Program-made: the position numbers and the translations under genes
Assembly (NCBI GenBank): GCA_964652155.1
Contig: CAZZBK010000027.1
Location: forward strand, 1 to 45,926
Direction: 5' to 3'
DNA: 45,926 nt
Origin: CAZZBK01 sp964652155
Lineage (GTDB): Bacteria; Planctomycetota; Planctomycetia; Pirellulales; PNKZ01
Notes under the pieces: model-generated
Databases searched by the model: none
Told to the model about the DNA's origin: nothing
Seen by the model: the letters and a program-made list of their open reading frames with translations, nothing else
Part shown: positions 42,942-45,926 of the stretch, piece by piece
Position numbering within the stretch: position 1 is the stretch's first letter
Layout: the number at the start of each line of letters is the position of its first letter

Positions 42942-43259
42942 CTACCCGTTATTCCACCACGCGAGGAACCGCTCGAAGTAATAGACGACGAAACCGATCA
43001 CGATACCGGGCACTGACACATACACGGCTTTCTGGTCTTCCAGCAGCTCGGCAAATGTCCGCGGCAGACGTTCGTAGTTCTCGAAAAACCCGTTCACGGA
43101 GTACAGCGTCGCACCGACGCCGAAGACCATCATGAGAAACCCGACGACCATGCCGAACTTGTACTGCTTGGCCGTTCGCTCGATCGTCACCGGCTGTTCG
43201 ATGCGAAGCACCCTCTCCTCTCGTTGTGCCTCGGCCGGCGGCGACTGACGCTCGTCCAT
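42942..43259 (-). CDS. Small membrane protein with two transmembrane helices
   Basis: A 105-residue protein from ATG 43259; an ATG three codons earlier is also possible. The first 35 residues are polar and charged (ERQSPPAEAQREERVLRIEQ). Two hydrophobic helices follow: YKFGMVVGFLMMVFGVGATL (about residues 33-54) and VSVPGIVIGFVVYYFERFLA (81-100). The loop between them contains ENYERLPRTFAELLEDQ. I do not recognise the family. It lacks the polypyrimidine leader of the five genes to its right and is cut off from them by a strong terminator at 43327-43350, so it is probably transcribed separately. It could be a holin-like or stress membrane protein, but nothing proves that. Confidence 0.65.
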   Translation of the reverse strand: MDERQSPPAEAQREERVLRIEQPVTIERTAKQYKFGMVVGFLMMVFGVGATLYSVNGFFENYERLPRTFAELLEDQKAVYVSVPGIVIGFVVYYFERFLAWWNNG

Positions 43260-43326
43260 CGGCCGCATGATGCAAGGTGCCGTCGCCCGGCGCAAGCGAT
43301 TCAACCGCAGGCGAGCACGAAAAAAG

Positions 43327-43350
43327 CCCCGACGGCGGACCGTCGGGGCG
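43327..43350 (-). terminator. Strong intrinsic terminator
   Basis: GCCCCGACGG and CCGTCGGGGC pair perfectly over 10 bp with a 4-base loop. On the minus strand a run of seven T (from 43326 to 43320) follows directly. It closes the transcript of the small-gene cluster after the 137-residue protein. Confidence 0.9.
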
Positions 43351-43389
43351 AAGAGGCGGACGCACGCCTCGGAAAGAGGAACGGGGCGG

Positions 43390-43803
43390 TCACCGCGGCC
43401 GCGGCACGGTGCAGGCGCAGTCGGTGCGGACGGTGAACTTCCGGTCGGGCAGTTCGATGAAGGCGTTCCATTCCTCCACCAGCTGGGGCGTGATGTTGCG
43501 GAAGCTTGGCAGCTTCGCCCAGAGGTGCGACGAATCGTAGTCGCCGACCAGGGCGATGCGGTCACCGGCCCAGCGGCCGGCAATCGCGCTGAGGGGGCAC
43601 TCGATCGCCTGCCCCTCGCCGACGCCCTTGTGATACCCGTAGTAATCGCCGCCGCCTCCTTCGTCGCTCTTCCGCAGCAACAGCGTGAGCACGGCGCCCT
43701 GGGTGTTGGCTGCCCATTCCCAGAGTTTGGCCCCGCCGCCCAGGCACCACGGGCAGACCACTTCCTGTTTGTCGAGGTTCACGAGTTTGAAATACTGACC
43801 CAT
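43390..43803 (-). CDS. Conserved hypothetical protein starting MGQYFKLVNL
   Basis: A 137-residue cytoplasmic protein. The start MGQYFKLVNLDKQEVV and the central GRWAGDRIALVGDYD are the hallmarks of a conserved hypothetical family that I know from scattered bacteria and plasmids; there the start is usually MGQYY-VVNL. Here the second block has CPWCLGGGAKLWEWA, with a C-x-x-C pair at residues 17-20, and three more Cys or near-Cys positions occur at the end (DCACTVPRPR), so metal binding is possible. No function is established. It is the last gene of the cluster before the terminator and carries the shared polypyrimidine leader. Confidence 0.8.
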   Translation of the reverse strand: MGQYFKLVNLDKQEVVCPWCLGGGAKLWEWAANTQGAVLTLLLRKSDEGGGGDYYGYHKGVGEGQAIECPLSAIAGRWAGDRIALVGDYDSSHLWAKLPSFRNITPQLVEEWNAFIELPDRKFTVRTDCACTVPRPR

Positions 43804-43827
43804 AGAGATAAGGAGAAGAGAAATAGA
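43804..43827 (-). promoter_or_regulatory. Polypyrimidine leader of the 137-residue gene
   Basis: On the minus strand TTTCTCTTCTCCTTATCTCT runs straight into ATGG. There is no Shine-Dalgarno sequence; the purine-rich tract is on the opposite strand. Such C/U-rich leaders could be a landing site for ribosomal protein S1. Confidence 0.6.
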
Positions 43828-43830
43828 AAA

Positions 43831-43858
43831 CGGGCGGGAACCGCTCGGCTCCCGCCCG
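43831..43858 (-). terminator. Repeated GC hairpin, copy 1
   Basis: CGGGCGGGA and TCCCGCCCG pair over 9 bp around a 10-base loop; on the minus strand TTTTC follows and leads into the polypyrimidine leader of the next gene. It is nearly the same as the hairpin at 44459-44487, sharing the CGGGCGGG stem and a GCCGA...GGT loop. Confidence 0.75.
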
Positions 43859-43869
43859 CAGCGGACCGC

Positions 43870-44037
43870 TCAGTCCACGACCACGTCACAGGTCCGGCCG
43901 CAGCGGCGGCAGGTGTCTTGGTCGTTCACCGTCACGACGCGCGCCCAGCAGCAGTCGCTGCAGGCGAGGGGCGGCGTCTCGCGGGTGGTGAGGGACGGGC
44001 CGATCTGCAGCGGCAGCGTATCGAAGGTCAAATCCAT
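43870..44037 (-). CDS. Mini zinc-ribbon-like protein (55 residues)
   Basis: A small protein from ATG 44037. After a 25-residue N-terminal part comes CSDCCWARVVTVNDQD followed by CRRCGRTC. The two C-x-x-C(C) knuckles (Cys26, 29/30 and Cys43, 46) would bind one zinc ion. The segment SDCC-3x-V-2x-VND-x-D-x-C-2x-C-3x-C is shared with the 57-residue protein at 44503-44676, so the two are paralogues. Such CC-type mini zinc proteins are common in phages and plasmids, and their roles are mostly unknown. It lies between the SSB gene and the 137-residue gene, with its own leader. Confidence 0.72.
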   Translation of the reverse strand: MDLTFDTLPLQIGPSLTTRETPPLACSDCCWARVVTVNDQDTCRRCGRTCDVVVD

Positions 44038-44060
44038 AGATGAAAGAGGAAAGGAAACAA
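44038..44060 (-). promoter_or_regulatory. Polypyrimidine leader of the 55-residue zinc protein
   Basis: The minus strand reads TTTCCTTTCCTCTTTCATCT directly before ATGG. A weak CGGG/CCCG hairpin with a TTTTG tail precedes it (about 44069-44086). No Shine-Dalgarno sequence is present. Confidence 0.55.
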
Positions 44061-44087
44061 AAGCGGGACATCGCGCACCCGGGAAAA

Positions 44088-44432
44088 TCATTCGGCCTGA
44101 GGCACTTGGCCCATGAACACGACCTCGTCGGCGACGATCTCGGTGCGCCGGTACTTGCTCCCGTCGCGCCGTTCGATGACGGATGTATGCAGGCAGCCTT
44201 CGACGTAGAGAGACTTGCCCTTCTTGACGTGCTTGGAACACGCCTCTCCGAATGGGCCCCACACGACAAGGTCGTGGAACTCTGGTGTCACTTGTCGCTC
44301 GCCGTTGGCGTCGGTCCATGTGCGGCTGGTGGCTAAACCGAACGTGCAGATGGAATGACCGTTCTTGGTACTCTTGAGTTCTGCATCGCGCGTCGCGTTG
44401 CCCAGCAGGATGACCTTGTTCACGTATTTCAT
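44088..44432 (-). CDS. ssb: Single-stranded DNA-binding protein, short form
   Basis: A 114-residue OB-fold protein. VNKVILLGNATRDAELKST (residues 4-22), FGLATSRTW, FHDLVVWGPFGEACSKHVKK and GKSLYVEGCLHTS follow the SSB pattern strand by strand; RTEIVADEVVFMG is the last strand. It stops at VPQAE just after the OB fold, without the linker and acidic DDDIPF-like tail that bacterial SSB uses to recruit partner proteins. Short, tailless SSBs of this kind are typical of plasmids, phages and integrative elements. It suggests the small cluster has a replication or recombination role. The start ATG follows a polypyrimidine leader. Confidence 0.92.
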   Translation of the reverse strand: MKYVNKVILLGNATRDAELKSTKNGHSICTFGLATSRTWTDANGERQVTPEFHDLVVWGPFGEACSKHVKKGKSLYVEGCLHTSVIERRDGSKYRRTEIVADEVVFMGQVPQAE

Positions 44433-44455
44433 AAGGGAAGGGAGAAAGGAAGTAG
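44433..44455 (-). promoter_or_regulatory. Polypyrimidine leader of the SSB gene
   Basis: The minus strand reads CTTCCTTTCTCCCTTCCCTT directly before ATGA. There is no purine-rich ribosome-binding site. Confidence 0.6.
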
Positions 44456-44458
44456 AAG

Positions 44459-44487
44459 CGGGCGGGGACCGAATCGGCCCCCGCCCG
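44459..44487 (-). terminator. Repeated GC hairpin, copy 2
   Basis: CGGGCGGGG and CCCCGCCCG pair over 9 bp around an 11-base loop. It is nearly the same as the hairpin at 43831-43858. The sequence that follows on the minus strand (CTTCTACTTCC) is pyrimidine-rich rather than a pure T run, so termination may be partial. Confidence 0.7.
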
Positions 44488-44502
44488 AAACCGGACGTCC
44501 GT

Positions 44503-44676
44503 TCAGACGGGCGTCGGGGTGCAGTGCTGCAGGCAGCACGCGCACACGTCGAAGTCGTTCACCTCGATCACCGGAGAGCGACAGCAGTCGCTGAGCGGGT
44601 GTGGGAACAGACTGTCGCGGATCATCTTGAAGACCCGGGCTTCGTATGCCAGGATCGGATCAGTAATGTTTTCCAT
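44503..44676 (-). CDS. Mini zinc-binding protein (57 residues), paralogue of 43870-44037
   Basis: A small protein from ATG 44676. After a helical N-terminal part (ITDPILAYEARVFKMIRDSL) comes LSDCCRSPVIEVNDFDVCAC with CLQHC behind it. Cys31/32 and Cys45/47/48/52 could bind zinc. Its C-terminal 27 residues align with those of the 55-residue protein without gaps (SDCC, PV or VV, VND, D-x-C, C-3x-C), while the N-terminal parts differ. DSLFPHPLSDCC reads like the start of a phage-type zinc ribbon. No function can be given. It has its own leader and lies upstream of the SSB gene. Confidence 0.7.
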   Translation of the reverse strand: MENITDPILAYEARVFKMIRDSLFPHPLSDCCRSPVIEVNDFDVCACCLQHCTPTPV

Positions 44677-44698
44677 AGTGGGAATTGGAAGGGAAATC
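44677..44698 (-). promoter_or_regulatory. Polypyrimidine leader of the 57-residue zinc protein
   Basis: The minus strand reads TTTCCCTTCCAATTCCCACT directly before ATGG. This is the least pure of the five tracts, but it still has no Shine-Dalgarno sequence. Confidence 0.5.
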
Positions 44699-44715
44699 AG
44701 ATAAAGCCTGGTTTC
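44693..44715 (-). other. AT-rich hairpin before the leader
   Basis: GAAATCAG and CTGGTTTC can pair over 8 positions with one mismatch around a 7-base loop. It takes the place that the GC hairpins occupy at neighbouring genes. Stability is modest. Confidence 0.35.
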
Positions 44716-44774
44716 TCTTCCGCGTGGTGGAGCGCGGGGCCAGTGCATGGCGGTTGGGGGAAGGAGATAAAAGG

Positions 44775-45413
44775 TCAGCCGACAAGTCGGCAGACCGGCA
44801 GTTCGCCGAGGCCGGCGTGGGGCACGCGGCGGAGGACCTCGACGACATCCGCGGCGATGAGCGCTTCCAAGAGACCCTCGTTCTCGGAATAGGTCTTGGC
44901 GACGAACGCCCCGAGGCCGGGATCAACGCCCTCCACAACCATCGAGAGGTACGTGTAGGTGTCGCCCTCCTCGCAAAGCTCAACGGCGATGCCGCCGCTT
45001 TTGTACTCGTCGCGCCGGATCGTCAGCGTCCGCACCTTCCCGGCGTGGAAGACGAGGGCCGTACCGCGTTCGCACGTGGCCTGCGACAGCGCGCCGACGG
45101 CGTCGCGCAGCAGCAGCGAGTAGTGGCCGACCATGTCCCGGTACTCGTCGTCGCCGCGCCACTCGCGTTCCTCCTCCAGGAGCGAAAGACGGTCCTGATA
45201 CGTGGCGACGGCCTCACGCACCGCGGCCAAGAGCGACGGTGCCGCGGTGATGAGTCGCGCGGCCTCCCGCGCTTCAGCGTCTTCGGCGACGGTCGGCGCC
45301 GCATAGACGTCGGCGAGTCGCCCGCCCTGCGCGTCGCAGATGGCGATGTATTCGCCGTAGAACTCCGCCCTCCACGGGAGGGAAGCCGATGGTGGAAATG
45401 GCTGCGAAGCCAT
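44775..45413 (-). CDS. Phage-like protein fused to a DUF4313-like domain
   Basis: A 212-residue protein from ATG 45413. The first 115 residues contain EAAR-LITAAPSLLAAVREAV (about 49-69), a segment very common in phage early proteins, followed by a charged helical part (LSLLEEEREWRGDDEYRDM). From about residue 118 a second domain starts: KVRTLTIRRDEYKSGGIAVE, TYLSMVVEGVDPGLG, FVAKTYSENEGLLEAL and LGELPVCRL. This fits the DUF4313 pattern known from plasmids and conjugative elements, where it is usually a separate short protein. The combination looks like a fusion. Function unknown. It is the first gene of the minus-strand small-gene cluster. Confidence 0.7.
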   Translation of the reverse strand: MASQPFPPSASLPWRAEFYGEYIAICDAQGGRLADVYAAPTVAEDAEAREAARLITAAPSLLAAVREAVATYQDRLSLLEEEREWRGDDEYRDMVGHYSLLLRDAVGALSQATCERGTALVFHAGKVRTLTIRRDEYKSGGIAVELCEEGDTYTYLSMVVEGVDPGLGAFVAKTYSENEGLLEALIAADVVEVLRRVPHAGLGELPVCRLVG

Positions 45414-45435
45414 AGGAAAAAGGAGAAGAGAATAA
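45414..45435 (-). promoter_or_regulatory. Polypyrimidine leader of the DUF4313-like gene
   Basis: The minus strand reads ATTCTCTTCTCCTTTTTCCT directly before ATGG. TTCTCTTCTCCTT is almost the same as in the leader of the gene starting at 43803. Confidence 0.6.
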
Positions 45436-45437
45436 AG

Positions 45438-45459
45438 ACGCCCGCGTGCTCGCAGGCGT
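45438..45459 (-). other. Hairpin before the DUF4313-like gene
   Basis: ACGCCCGCG and CGCAGGCGT pair over 9 positions with one mismatch and a 4-base loop; CTTTATTC follows on the minus strand. It has the same place in the layout as the hairpins at 43831 and 44459. Confidence 0.5.
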
Positions 45460-45661
45460 GGGTGAACCAGCAAGCCCGCAAGCCGCGTCAAGGGAGCGAG
45501 CCGTTGTCGGCGTGCAGGTTCGCAAGTCGCACGATCGCTCCCCTACCGATCAAACGGCGGATCGAAGACGCCGCGAACCTCTTGCCGCCGACAGGTAGAG
45601 CGACCTTGCACGCATAGGCTGAGGGACTTGCTAGGATCGGTCGTCTGCGAGCAAAAAATCT

Positions 45662-45686
45662 CCCCACGCTCAAAGCAACGCGGGGG
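45662..45686 (-). terminator. Candidate intrinsic terminator at the right end
   Basis: CCCC-A-CGC and GCG-GGGG pair (7 bp with one bulge, 10-base loop). On the minus strand AGATTTTTT follows (T6 at 45658-45653). It would end a leftward transcript from beyond the window, separating it from the small-gene cluster. Confidence 0.6.
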
Positions 45687-45926
45687 CGGACGGAGCGGCA
45701 ATGGCGACGCCTTCGGAACGGAAGGCTCGCCACTTGTGCATCGCGCCGCCGCAGAACGCGAACCCTGCAGACGACAAGAAGCGGGACCGCCGCACGCAGG
45801 TGACGGCGCTCGGTTCGTCTGCCGCGACAGGGCTACTCGCGCTCGACTTCCCTCCATGCACCATCGGCCCAAACCTTTATATGGCCGTGACTGTCAAGAG
45901 GGCGCACCTTAAGTGGTCTCGTTGAG

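Larger units (their letters stand above)
45436..45926. other. Right end of the window, no supported gene
   Basis: About 490 bases beyond the leader of the last gene. Several short open frames overlap here on both strands, but none has a recognisable motif, a good start signal or a family match. Apart from the two hairpins listed separately I see no structure I can name. It may hold the promoter of the small-gene cluster. Confidence 0.4.

Noticed and set aside
45890..45895. TTGACA on the minus strand as promoter of the small-gene cluster
   Set aside because: A perfect -35 but no acceptable -10 at 16-18 bases; TATAAA follows after only about 10 bases.
45628..45925. Overlapping short frames at the right end on both strands
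   Set aside because: They contradict one another and none shows a conserved motif or ribosome-binding site.
1..45926. CRISPR arrays, tRNA or rRNA genes, complete insertion sequences
   Set aside because: I found no regular spacer repeats, no cloverleaf-like sequence and no transposase frame.

Overview
The window looks like a GC-rich Planctomycetes chromosome, probably of the Pirellulales type. The evidence is gene content: four pairs of a DUF1592-type planctomycete cytochrome-like protein with a DUF1552 protein, three sulfatases with the Cys-type formylglycine motif, many Tat or Sec signal peptides, an ECF sigma factor next to a FecR-like protein, and secreted leucine-rich-repeat (LRR)-like and beta-helix proteins. 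I see no rRNA, tRNA, CRISPR array or complete insertion sequence.

Bases 1-21865 (minus strand) hold 13 co-directional genes with very short gaps or 1-4 base overlaps. In transcription order they are an LRR-like protein, DUF1592/DUF1552, DUF1592/DUF1552, a BNR protein, DUF1592/DUF1552, two sulfatases, a sialidase-like protein, a DUF4838 protein, and a third sulfatase cut by the left edge. They resemble an exported kit for taking apart a sulfated polysaccharide, with haem or redox-linked surface proteins.

Bases 21866-26585 (plus strand) start at a 133-base divergent control region with two inverted repeats and a promoter candidate. A GntR/UTRA regulator, a Gfo/Idh/MocA oxidoreductase and a ROK sugar kinase follow, all coupled by overlapping stop/start codons, then a DeoC aldolase and a Tat-exported sugar isomerase/epimerase. 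These plausibly handle the sugars released by the minus-strand enzymes.

Bases 26683-36125 (plus) form a second run: ECF sigma factor, FecR-like protein, DUF1592, DUF1552, an SGNH-like hydrolase and two LRR-like proteins related to the one at 20888-21865. A 1137-residue beta-helix protein follows at 36307-39720.

Bases 39721-42941 change in character. They contain decayed gene ends (the tail of a second Gfo/Idh/MocA oxidoreductase, the tail of a MacB-like permease with an in-frame stop, and a RhuM-like fragment). Between these remnants lie an intact putative PD-(D/E)XK nuclease and an orphan AbiEi/DUF6088-like regulator with an inverted repeat in front of it. This looks like the worn edge of a defence or mobile island.

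Bases 42942-45926 (minus) carry small plasmid- or phage-like genes: a two-helix membrane protein, a conserved 137-residue protein, an SSB, two related mini zinc-binding proteins and a DUF4313-like fusion. Five consecutive genes share an odd layout: a hairpin, then a polypyrimidine leader, then the start codon, with no Shine-Dalgarno sequence. Two of the hairpins are near copies of each other. This is the most unusual signal in the window.
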